NCBI GenBank assembly: GCA_016987375.1 | Contig: PJRA01000297.1 | Span: forward strand, 502,547-540,489 | DNA from: Brachionus koreanus | Taxonomy: Eukaryota; Rotifera; Eurotatoria; Ploima; Brachionidae | Direction: 5' to 3' | Length of the DNA: 37,943 nucleotides | In this document: positions 20,361 to 30,600 of the stretch, piece by piece | Layout: each line of letters starts with the position of its first letter | Numbering within the stretch: the first letter of the stretch is position 1 | Notes under the pieces: generated by a model | Seen by the model: only the letters and a program-made list of their open reading frames with translations | What the model was told of the DNA's origin: nothing | The model's database searches: none | Made by a program: the position numbers and the translations under genes

Positions 20361-20578
20361 TCATTGACTTAATGTCTTTGAATTTGTTCAGCATTCTTTT
20401 AAAGCGCTATTGATCATAGGCATAGAAAAAATAATGGAGAAAAACATTTGGCTAAATAGCTTTAATGTGAAAAAATTAAAAAATTGTGAAATAAATTTAT
20501 CAATGTTTTTCAAATAAAATAAACTAATTTATATTTTATCTTTGTAAAAATCTCTGAATAAATTTGTGTTTCAAAAAA
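20361..20578. other. AT-rich DNA between LINE relic and inverted-repeat element
   Basis: No recognisable feature. Confidence 0.3.
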
Positions 20579-20719
20579 AAATGTAACGTCAACCGACAAC
20601 CGTGAACCGCTACTGTCACAGTTATCCCGTATCAAAAAAATCAAAATTAAATTTTGAACAAAATTAAAGTGGATTATGATGACAATAACGGTAGACGGTT
20701 GTCGATTGACGTTACATTT
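20579..20719. mobile_element. 141-bp small inverted-repeat element
   Basis: 20579-20628 starts AAATGTAACGTCAACCGACA and 20671-20719 reverse-complemented starts AAATGTAACGTCAATCGACA. The outermost 25 bp match at all but one base and the inner parts at about 75-80 percent. The loop is about 42 bp. Non-coding; probably a MITE or the remains of a foldback. Flanking target duplication not clear. Confidence 0.7.
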
Positions 20720-21753
20720 CTATTAGAACAATTAAAATCGTAAAAGTAAATTTAATACATTTGATCATTTAATTTATCTAGCTCGATGTTAACAAGCTTT
20801 ATCGAACTTTTCTTATTTCACTCACCATTCAGACATCCAATATTGATTTGAAATTGTTTAAAGTTTTCTCACTCACTAACCGAACATTTTCATGTTATAC
20901 TACTCTGTTCCGTTTCTTTCACAACCGGTTTTTTCTTTAATATTCCCTAACCGAGATTTACTTTCATGGTTAAAAATTCAATAAATCTCCTTTACCAAAG
21001 AAGAAAATGTTGGACTGCTTGACAGTTAAAAGAAAAAAATGCTTCAGAGAAAAAGAATATTTTCTAATTTAAAATTTATTGAAATTTTATTGAAAATGTT
21101 TGTTTTTTTTTAAATTTCCCACAACAGTCAGTACTTTTTACTATGTTTTGTAATTTTCCTCAAAACATGGTAAAACAACAAACTTTGGGGAATTTTTTTT
21201 TCTATGAACTGACAGTTGTGGAACTATACTCAGGCCTTTAATAAGGGACAGTTTTAGCTATAATATAAATTTTTTTTTCTCAATATTAAAAAAAAAATTT
21301 TTTTTCAATTTTTAGCTTTGAGGATATTTTTTTATTTAATATTAATCGATTTTTTCGTAATTTTAAATTTTTTTTTTATCTTTAGATTATAAAATTAAAT
21401 AAAACTAAATTCAATATCAAGTTTTTAATATCAAGTTTAAATCTTAATTTAAATTGCAACTTTTTATTAAACGAGGTAGCAAAACTTTTATTTTTAAAAA
21501 AAAATATTTTGAAGTTGCTATCCTTTCCTATGTTATTTCAAAATTGGGTACAAAATTTGAATAAAAGACGAAAAAATACACCAATTTTAATTTAAAATAA
21601 AACTTATTAGTATAAAAAAAAAATTTATTCAAATAATTATTTTAGTGACAAAATTTGATAGTACATTGTAAAAAATTACTGTAATCTATTTATAAATTTT
21701 AAATATATACCAACTAAAAAATAAAAATAAAAAAAGCAATTCTCTAGTCAAAA
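20720..21753. other. AT-rich intergenic DNA, 3' flank of PCIF1
   Basis: No gene recognised. Around 20940-21240 there are short segments of mixed composition, including an inverted pair CAGTCAGTACTTTTT.. and CTGACAGTTGTGG, but no clear element. Confidence 0.35.
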
Positions 21754-23142
21754 TTATTCCATTGATTTTTTTAACAACTCTAATTTTGTTTGATCAATAG
21801 GCCATTTCAAATTACCAGCATCGTTTTGGAGAAAAAAAACCCTTGTGTTGTGAGCAGCCTGATACAAATAAGAATCAGGTCTGTCGACATACTGTGAACC
21901 AGATATATAGCTGTGCTTATTTTTTTCAATATTGAAAGTGTTTCTAAGAAATTTTGACTTTTCCATTATGACAAGTCCAGGCGTGGGTGGATCAAGCCAT
22001 TCGGGTATAAAAACAATAAAAGACAAGGGTCTAGACGAGCCATTCAACAAATTTTCAATATGAACAGACATTCTTTCAATAACTTCTTCGGTAAACGGTG
22101 GATTGGCCTCGAATGAACCCTCAATCGGCTTGTAGTCGAAAAAAGAGCCATTTGAGCCAAACATACAATCAATGTCCGGAAATGCCGAGCAATAGTTTCT
22201 AAAGTAGCAGTTGAATGGCGACGCGAACGATTCGTGTGTCACGCCAAACAGTTTATTCAATTTTTTGAACACTTTTTTGGACAATGAGGCCTGCATGCCA
22301 TAGCCTTCGTTTATTTGATGATTGTGACGAAAAAATGTTTGATATCGACTCAGCAGGACAAATAAATATTCATCAAAAAATTCATTTAATAAAAATAAAT
22401 CTTTTAGTTTTTTATAATGAAAATGATTAAGCTCGAATTGTTTGTCTTTGTATCTAACAAGCACTTTTTGGCCGAGTTCTATGCTCACCTTATCGCTAGT
22501 GTAATTTTCTTCTCTTATTTTCTTAAAGTCAAAGGACAATTTGGTCAATTCGTTGAACATTACTTGCTTTAAACACATTAGCCTCGATTCAATTTGGCTA
22601 TGGAGCAAATTTGCATAGACAGCGCGTTTGTCCAAAAAAATTTGCTCCAATTCCGAATCTGTCAGAGTGTCGTATAGTTTCAATAAATCGGAAAGATTGT
22701 TTTTTTCGATTAGCTGAAAATAGTCGTTTTGGAGCATTTGTTTGGCAAAATAAATACATTCTTTTATTAATTTTTTCAGTCTAATGCGGGCTGTTTTTGA
22801 ATCAATTTTGCAAGTGAGACAAAAAACGTTTTTTATTTCTTTGTCGAGAGTGTCCAGTTCGAGTACATGACTCGGCATGGGTATTAGGTCATTATTGGGC
22901 ACACTTAGCTGCTCGAAAAGTATGCGATTTAGCGAATCTTTAGGAGTGTATCTAAAAAAAAATAACTTTTTACATTCAATATCGAATCGCTGATGAACTT
23001 CTGTTATCAATTTGGATCTAAGGTATTCTTTTTCCAGCTCATTTTTATTGTAGCTACGTTTAATAACTACGCCAGATTTTATGGAAAAATTGTAGCCCAG
23101 TTGGTCTGGCGGAATTTCATATAAATTGTGCTTAGAAAACAT
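21754..23142 (-). CDS. PCIF1: PCIF1/CAPAM-like cap-specific adenosine N6-methyltransferase
   Basis: In other animals PCIF1 methylates N6 of the cap-adjacent 2'-O-methyladenosine (m6Am) in mRNA and binds the phosphorylated Pol II C-terminal domain through an N-terminal WW domain. Here a single exon of 462 residues carries the helical and methyltransferase core: FASPFNCYFRNYCSAFPDID (306-325), FGSNGSFFDY, then EGSFEANPPF (341-350), whose NPPF (347-350) is the catalytic motif at 553-556 of the human protein, then PLSFIVFIPEW (372-382). The human protein is about 704 residues; the missing part is the N-terminal WW region. No splice acceptor is evident before the ATG at 23142, so the protein seems to lack a WW domain, although a distant 5' exon is not excluded. 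The intact NPPF suggests that it is active. Confidence 0.92.
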   Translation of the reverse strand: MFSKHNLYEIPPDQLGYNFSIKSGVVIKRSYNKNELEKEYLRSKLITEVHQRFDIECKKLFFFRYTPKDSLNRILFEQLSVPNNDLIPMPSHVLELDTLDKEIKNVFCLTCKIDSKTARIRLKKLIKECIYFAKQMLQNDYFQLIEKNNLSDLLKLYDTLTDSELEQIFLDKRAVYANLLHSQIESRLMCLKQVMFNELTKLSFDFKKIREENYTSDKVSIELGQKVLVRYKDKQFELNHFHYKKLKDLFLLNEFFDEYLFVLLSRYQTFFRHNHQINEGYGMQASLSKKVFKKLNKLFGVTHESFASPFNCYFRNYCSAFPDIDCMFGSNGSFFDYKPIEGSFEANPPFTEEVIERMSVHIENLLNGSSRPLSFIVFIPEWLDPPTPGLVIMEKSKFLRNTFNIEKNKHSYISGSQYVDRPDSYLYQAAHNTRVFFLQNDAGNLKWPIDQTKLELLKKSME

Positions 23143-23630
23143 ACATTAATTTAAGTGCATAATCAAAAGTTTATGTTTTTGGACGGTTGATTGATGTGTT
23201 TTAAGCCGAGTACACGCGATTGTTGAGATTATTTTACATAAGTCAAAAGATTATTTTAATTTTACGATTTAATTTATTTTAACAAAAAAAATCAATTTCA
23301 TTTTTTTTATTTTAAATTGAAATTTAATATATATGACTGATATTTTGACAAAAATTAATTTCTATAGTAAATAATTTATGAAAATACTGTTTTATTAATA
23401 TAATGTCAAAAAAAATGACCGAATTAAAAACAAATAATTTTTTTTTAACTTGGAAAATTTTTAAGAATAAGTTTATCAATGATTCAAATTATATTTTTAA
23501 TAAAAAAACTTTCTTAATTACATCTAAATTTATTTCATTATTAAATGATATTTTGTTTTATTTTTCAAGCAATTTTAGGAATTATAATAAATAAAAAATT
23601 TAAAACCAAGAGATTTTTAAAATTTTCTAA
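23143..23630. other. intergenic DNA, 5' flank of PCIF1
   Basis: Very AT-rich. Open frames on the plus strand at 23403-23594 and 23545-23766 have the lysine/asparagine/phenylalanine-only composition expected of chance ORFs in AT-rich DNA. Confidence 0.4.
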
Positions 23631-23895
23631 CTATAATTCAGAATTTATCAACATGTTTGATTTGAAACGAACATCAATACACATTTTCTCACTAGAAGGA
23701 CTTTTTGATTTTTTATTCTTTAAGTTATTTATTTTAGAATTACTTAATAGTCCTATAACTAGATAGTTTTTTTTGTGACTGGGTATGAATTTTCTGGCTG
23801 ATTTTATAGTCTTATTATTATTTTTTCTCATTATTTCTGTTTTTACGATTTTTTTTCCTTTGATGAATACAGTAATCGAGTTTTTAAAAGTATCT
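23631..23895 (-). CDS. doubtful 3' exon of an unknown minus-strand gene
   Basis: A T-rich tract ending TTTTAG at 23896 looks like a splice acceptor, followed by an open frame that reads DTFKNSITVFIKGKKIVKTE ... SPSSEKMCIDVRFKSNMLINSEL and stops at 23631. The composition of the last 25 residues is more protein-like than the surrounding chance frames. I find no convincing upstream exon between 23900 and 24100 (a short ATG-started piece lies near 24055), and the family is unrecognised. Confidence 0.25.
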
Positions 23896-24100
23896 CTAAA
23901 AAAAAACAAGAAAATAATAAAATTAAAATAAAAATAGACAATTATTGGTTTTCAAAATCTTTTCAGAAAGACTACCTCTTTACGATAATAAACAATTTTT
24001 TGTGATAACTAAGTCTTGATTCTGTTAATTACTGTTTGAAAAATTAAATTTTCTCATGATCAAATTATAATAACAAGAATAGATGGGATGGTCTGTTAAC

Positions 24101-24402
24101 TGAAAAAAAGGAAAGTCAAAATCCATACATCTATTAAGCACTAACCAATAATATATAGCGATCAATTTATTCTTTGAATGAACGTTTTCTTGGCTCTAAT
24201 CCAAAAAAACTCATTAACAATTGATAAGATGATTCAAGAATGAAACAAAGATGAAAAATTTTGATGATTGGGTCAATCCTAAATGTTCTTTAAGAATAAA
24301 ATGAAAATTTGTGGTTTTAATCGAAAAACATTTTTCATGTATAAAAAATGAGATGATTCATACATGAAACATCCATGAAATCATCGTTTTTAGCTTGACT
24401 GG
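24101..24402 (+). mobile_element. 302-bp dispersed repeat, copy A (inverse of 36912-37213)
   Basis: Begins TGAAAAAAAGGAAAGTC and ends AGCTTGACTGG. The reverse complement of 36912-37213 matches over the full 302 bp with only about five to seven substitutions by eye and no net length change, while the flanks do not match. Such precise ends and high identity indicate recent mobilisation. There is no coding frame. The two ends are not inverted repeats of each other and no target duplication is obvious, so the class (SINE, Helitron-like or MITE fragment) is open. Confidence 0.85.
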
Positions 24403-24894
24403 GCTGTAAAATTTAACTACAAATAAAACAAAAATTCTTTCTTTTTTGGATGAATTAAAATTTATTTAAAATAAGATACATTAAAAAAAATACTGCAATA
24501 AAATTAAACATACTTTGCTGTTTGATGATACAAATTGAACAGCATATTTGCTCTTTTGATAAATTAAAATTAACTAAAATAAGATTGATCTTTAAAATAC
24601 ATTGCCAAAACGTGCAGCACACTTCTTTAACCTAAAATAAATCTTTACTTTATTTTTTTTGCGCACTGCTTGTTTTATTATCGTTATTTTTGTTTTGCTC
24701 TTTCGGTGATCTGAATTTAATAATTTTTCTCTAAAAAGGACAGCTTGTCAATGGATATTTCGCCATCTTATTAATGAAATCGAACCAGTTTTGGTTCCAA
24801 AATTTTTAACTCAGAAGTTAAGTTATTAATTTTTTTTTTACTAATTTGCTGAGTGGATTATAGAGACTAAACACAAATAACTCATTAATCTTTC
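24403..24894. other. AT-rich intergenic DNA
   Basis: No gene seen. Short scattered repeats (AAATTAAAATTAACTAAAATAAGAT-like at about 24450-24590) occur twice, but no element boundaries are evident. Confidence 0.3.
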
Positions 24895-24898
24895 TTAA

Positions 24899-25113
24899 CA
24901 CTAGAACGCCCGAGGGGTTTTTTAGACCCCTTTTTGAAAAATTGAAACTTGATTTTTACCACATATTAATAAAATTTTAAAAAATAGTTTTTAATATCTA
25001 AAAATTTTGATTGTAATTTTTTAGAAAATGAATAAATTTTCAAAGAAAATGTTTAATTTATCTTGATAACTTTATTTGAAATTTTAATGAGAAATCAGCC
25101 GGGCTTTCTAGTG
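24899..25113 (+). mobile_element. 215-bp MITE with TTAA target duplication and CACTAGAA ends (piggyBac-like)
   Basis: TTAA flanks at 24895-24898 and 25114-25117. Terminal inverted repeats are CACTAGAACGCCCG on the left and CACTAGAAAGCCCGG (reverse complement) on the right. A subterminal palindrome GGGGTTTTTTAGACCCC lies near the left end. Non-coding. An older inverted copy is at 8460-8642. The end sequence CACTAGAA is shared with the MITE at 13500-13717, though the bodies differ. Confidence 0.88.
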
Positions 25114-25117
25114 TTAA

Positions 25118-25417
25118 ATTAGTTTAATACAAAAAATTTCAGAATTGAACTGATTATAGAAAAAATCGGGACTGTTCTAGACTAAAAGAATTTTCCAAAA
25201 AACTATAAAATAAGTGTCAGATAAATAGATTCAAAGAGAAGTGTTTAATAAACTATAAATAAATATTAAATAATATTTAGTACTAAATTAATGAATATGA
25301 AAGTGGCCACTCAATGTAGCCAAATGGTTACAAATTAATCAAATAATAAATATATGTCATATTGTTAAATAACTATTTTAGCATTTTAGTCATACTGGCT
25401 TTTATTTAAATTTCAAG
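25118..25417. other. AT-rich intergenic DNA
   Basis: No recognisable feature between the MITE and the LINE 3' end. Confidence 0.3.
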
Positions 25418-26110
25418 GTTAATCAACAGGCTAGCGCCATTATCGCAATCGACTGATTAACACTTCATTTATTTAATTAAATAAAATTTTTAATATTTAA
25501 AATTACAATTTTTATAAAAATAAAATTATCTGTTATTTCGAAAACATAAAAACATTGATAAATTCCCATCAAATTTTTTAAATTTTTTTACTAAGTCAAT
25601 AAAGATCAAATTGATATTATTATAAATTGATAGCTTGAATGTTGCAAATTTCAGCATGGGTTGTTTGATATGTTACAAAGCTATTAAACAATTGTGAATA
25701 AAAAAATCCAAATGTTTTTTCTCTACTGTTCGTTCAACCAGGTTTGCACTTTTCCTTAAATTGTAATTTAAATTTCTCGAGTCATTCTTAAGAAGTCTAT
25801 TTTTTAAATTCTCAGGCGAGTTATGACAAAATAAAGACTTAAAGGAGAATAATAGTATTCTTTCTAAAAATCTATGCTGAAAAGTATTTAACCCAAAATT
25901 TAGATTATGATCAATCATAAAACCTAAATAACTGACTTCTTTGACAACTTTTATTTCTATTCCACATAAGTGTATAGTTTCAAGAGCAATATTATTTCTT
26001 TTAGTAAAAATCATACAAAACGTTTTCGACCATTTGTTAAATAACTTTTTTAGCATTTTAGTCATACAGGCTTTAAGACACTTCACAGAGCTCTTATACA
26101 TGTCCTTCAT
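25418..26110 (-). pseudogene. LINE ORF2 C-terminal relic with 3' UTR
   Basis: The minus-strand frame 26110-25673 (145 codons) reads LFNKWSKTFCMIFTKRNN, then IHLCGIEIKVVKEVSYLGFMIDHNLNFGLNTFQ, HRFLERILL, CHNSPENLKNRLLKNDS and LNYNLRKSANLVE. The order KT..M, vkYLGf.ID..L.F and the NLR tail is that of non-LTR reverse transcriptases. It is the same family as 11640-12076 and probably 2409-3010 (WPKTFCMIF). The 3' UTR end with GATTAACACTTCA lies at 25478-25418. It is 5'-truncated: only about the last 150 codons survive. The frame is still open, so this copy is younger than the others. Confidence 0.82.
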
Positions 26111-27671
26111 TGTTCAAACACTACATGTGTAAGAACATAATCTATATAGCTTATCGTGAACGTCTTTTTGTAGAATTTCCTAAAATGTTATGATTTCTGT
26201 CATTAGGTCAATTTGCAAGTACTGTTAGACCTAAAAAAATTACTAAAGCTTTGAATAAGTTGGAAAAACTTATTTTTTCGTAATAATGTCAGTTAATATG
26301 CTATCTGGCGATTTATTTTTCAGACTTTTTTTTTGGTAAATTTGATGATTTTTTATTTTAATCTCTCTCTTACGAAATGTGTGACAATTTAAATAAATAA
26401 TTCATATCTGAAAATGTTATTTAAAATCTGGTGTCATAAATATCATAAACTATCATAAATATCTGAAAAATATAGATATTTATTATTTTTAGAAATTTTA
26501 CCATATTTTTAGATCTTTTAAGGTGCAAACTCACTTTTAGTAATTGAAAAAATTTTTATTAAAATTACCGTAAACCTTTGCGTGAATCGGATAACTTTAG
26601 ATTCTTAGATGAAAATAAGCTACCATCGACCCTTTTGAGATGCGGGTTTAAGCCCTCATTAAAAATTAAAAATTAGATTAGAGGCAGAAAAGTTCAAGTT
26701 TTTGATTTGTGGTGTCGGTTTAGAAATTAGGATCAAAATATGCAAAGTTTTTTTTCTCTTTGGCATTTTTTAGAAAAACTTCGAATAAAAAAAGCAGAAG
26801 CAGCAAAAGGTTTTATTAATAAAAAATCAAAAAAATAAAATAGCATTCAATATGCACAATTTTAAAATATTCAATCATTTGATGAATTATATATTTATCT
26901 TTTCTAAAATATTGAAATTTCTTTTATTTACTTTTATTATTTTTTGGAATTTTTTACAACAAATTTTTGGATTAAAATCGAGCCAATTATTTCAAGATTT
27001 TAAACAATAAAAGTTTAATGTATTTTAATCACTTTTATCGATTTTGTTTTTTGATTTTAAAATTTTGATTTTTTTCATATTGGCCCATATCCTTTAATGC
27101 TAAATGATTTCTAATTATACAATTATGGATTTATTTGCCACAAAAACTTCGAATCAACAGGTAGAAGTTCAGCTAGACATGCTTTTCATTAGAAATAGAA
27201 ATTAAAAAAAAATTTTATGGGTCAAACTTTTTATAATTTTTTTTTTTAATTCTTAAATATAAATTAAATATAGGTTTATAATAGATATTTTTGACGATCA
27301 TGATTTTCATCTTAAGAAATCTTAAACGTTGAAATTTATATTTTTTTAAAAACATTCATTTTTTTTGATGGGCATAATAGAGAAAAATGTACAATAAACT
27401 CTAAAAAATTTCCTTTATGATCCTTTCATTTTAGTTGATAATCAATAAATTAATTATTAAAAAATATTTTTACATATCAACAATAAAAATTTTGACAAAG
27501 TGTTAGCTCAAACTTGAACTTAAAAATCGATTTTAATTAGCATTATTTTTTTTCAAATTTTATTTGGTAAAATGGCTTTTTTAAATTCTTTTTAAAGAAA
27601 ATCATACACGAAAAAAAATTATAATTTTAATTTTTAACTTTAATAAAAACTCATTCAACTTGGTTAAATTA
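26111..27671. other. AT-rich intergenic DNA, 3' flank of LCA5
   Basis: No gene recognised. At 26630-26660 a stretch reading AGATGCGGGTTTAAGCCCTC resembles a mutated tRNA B box and could belong to a decayed tRNA-derived SINE. Otherwise featureless. Confidence 0.35.
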
Positions 27672-30600
27672 TTACAAAACAAGTTCTTCAATATCCTCTA
27701 CATAGCTATTGCTCTTGTGTATATCGGGAAATAGTAATTTATTTTCAAGTTTAGGTCGATTAATGCCATTCTGAGGTTTTGTACTATTTAACTTGGAAAA
27801 AAAATCTACATGATTAGGAGCTTCTTTGAAATTTAAATCATGAATTTGAGTTGAATTTGGTGCATTTGTGCTTTCTTTTTTGTTATAACTTGAATCCTCC
27901 CAAGGCATTGTTTTAATCTCTTTAGTCTTAGTGCCAAATATGTCATTATTGGCATTTGTTGAATTCGTATTTCCGAATAATTTAGTCAATAGTTCATTTT
28001 TGGGCTCTTCTTTATTTATTTTCATTTCATTTTTATGATTATCATCAACTGCTGTTAGTTTAAATATTGAACTTTCAGATTCAGGTTTTTTTTTTCCATT
28101 CAAAGCCAATTTTGCCAATAATTCATCTTTTTTGATGTTATCTTCGCCATTTTTGTCTTCATTTAGCTTATTTATTGTATTTTCACTAATCCACCTTTTT
28201 TTACGATCTTCCTCTTCAAGTTTTTGTTTTTCCAATCTTTTTTTTTCTTCTTCTTCGGCAATTTTTTTCTTAAATTCTTCTTCTAATTTGGCATTTTCTC
28301 TATCCAACTTTTCAGCTTGAAGCCTTTTGGCTTCTTTTTCTCTTAATTCTCTGTCTTCTTTTTCTTTTAATTTTCTAGATTTTTCCAAAGCTTGTTCTGC
28401 CTCTTCTTCTCTCTTGCGTCTCAATTCTTCTTCGAATTCTTTTTGCCTTTTTGCTGCTTCTTCTTTTTCTATTTCTAGTTTTGCTTCTAATTCGTTCTGA
28501 GCTGAGCGTTGAGTTTCTGGCAGTTCATCATGCTTGGCAGGCTTAGGAGGCTTGTTTGGAACCGATTCTCTTTTACGGCTTCTTTCTCGACGAACATTTG
28601 TTTCACGAGGAGAATCGTTAGCTCCATGATTCAATGACTGTGAACTCGTTTTCCAATGAGGGGTATTTGACGCATTTTCTTTATTTGCTCGGTTCGAATA
28701 AATATTTGCTATGTCCAAGGCTTTTTCTTTTTGGCCTAATATTTGTTTTAGCTCTTTGTTTTCTTCGGTCAGCTTTTGAATTTGTTTTTGAAATTCACGG
28801 TGATGTGCTATCTCTACGCCTAGTTCGTGTTTGTGATTTTTTTCAAGCATTTCAAGTCTTCGCTCCAGAAGCTTGAAAATCAAATTATTTATTTGTGCTT
28901 AAAATATTCTAATTTTCTCTTAAATATTCTTTTTATCTCCTATTAATTTACATTTTTTGATTAAAATTCTGAAAAGAAAATGAGAAAACTTTAGTCTAAA
29001 ATTAAATTTTAATCACTTGAAATTTTCATTACAATAAATTTAATCAAAAAGCATTTTAGCATTAATATTTAATTTCAAATCAAAATTTGATATTTTCTAA
29101 ATTTTCTGAAATTTAATAATTTTTTTTTGAATGCTTTTTTTTTTATTTAAAATTTAAACAATCTATTTTTATCCAAATGATGTCGAAAGAAAAAATTTAT
29201 AAGTTATCAGATGACCAAAAATGACCGTTTCTTCTAGATAAAATTTGAATTCAGAATCGAAAATCTAGTGAATCATGTCCGGTATGTAATCATTTGATGA
29301 AAAATTTTTAATCCGTTAAACTACACATGGCTAAAAAGCACTGTTTTTTAAATTGTTTTTTCAAACTTCAAGGAATAATTGAACATTTTTCTCTTAAATT
29401 GATCCTTTTTTTTGAAAATTAGTAGCAGCAAATTGAAATATCTTGAACCTTAAAATTTAATTTTAAATATTGATAATCAATTTCGGATATTTTCCTTGTT
29501 CAAGTCCTAATTATCATAACCAATGTGCTTTGATCCTAACACACTATTGCGAATCCGAACGAAAACCTTCCATCACGGCTTTTCAGACCATATTTGGTTA
29601 CGCTTAAACGAAGCTTGTATTGCATTGTACATTAGAGAAAGACAAATTGACGAAAGAAGACAAAGAAGAAGAGCTAGAAACAAAAGCATTCTGAAAGGCA
29701 TCAAAGTGTCAGCATGAACAGCTAAACTATCAGTCCAAGCAAAAGCTAATACCTTTAAAACATAAAAAAATAATCTTATTTTTACATTTCGAGCTTTAAT
29801 TCAACCCAGTTCATACTTTTAAAACTAAATAAAATGCTCTGAAATTCTAAAAGATAATTTAAAATAAAAATATTCTCAAATTTCAGACGTATTCGCCTTA
29901 AAAATCAAAAAAATTCTTTCTTTTTAACTTTATTCAATTATATTTTAAAACTTTAAAAATGTAAGCTCGAACTTGAACAAGTATTTTCTTATGAAAGTGT
30001 AATTTATTAATTTACAATTTATCTTATTCAATTATTAAATAATTACTGATTAACTTCAACCTCAGAAGCAGCGTCATTATGGTCTTTGAGAAGCATAAGG
30101 TTTTATATCCACTCAAGTCAATCTTTCATGTTCATTCTTGCCTCTTCCTATGTCACTCTCATTTCGGTGAGTTCTTTCGTTATTGTTGACCTCCATGTTA
30201 CTGTTAGTCGTCTTATCTTGAAGAGTTCCATTTTGTATAGGTGTTTCTTTCGTTCTAAGTACATATACAAGTGGAGCTGATGGTGTAGTGATCAATTGCT
30301 CAAAACAAAAAGGAAAGCAAAGAAATGAGGAGTTTTTGAATCCTCTAAGATGAGATCAAATAATCTAAGAAATAGAAAATAAAGAGCTCGCGAACAAAAA
30401 CAATCATTAATTCAAATCTCTTTTTTTAAATAGTTAATTTTTTAAAAAACCCAATTGAAAATTAAATTTCTTTGATGACGCTTGATACTTAAAACCTTAA
30501 AGGAGGTTCATAGTAGAAAGTTGGGTTACTGCCAAACACAGATGAAGAGTCGGAACTTGGAATGTTAGAACCATATCAGAAACATCAAGGAGCGCTTAAG

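Noticed and set aside
23403..23766. Two plus-strand ORFs as small genes
   Set aside because: Composition is almost only Phe, Asn, Lys, Ile and Leu, as chance frames in AT-rich DNA; no start context, domains or splice signals.
26630..26665. tRNA gene from a B-box-like GCGGGTTTAAGCCC
   Set aside because: No A box at the right distance, no acceptor stem and no anticodon arm can be folded; at most a decayed tRNA-derived SINE.
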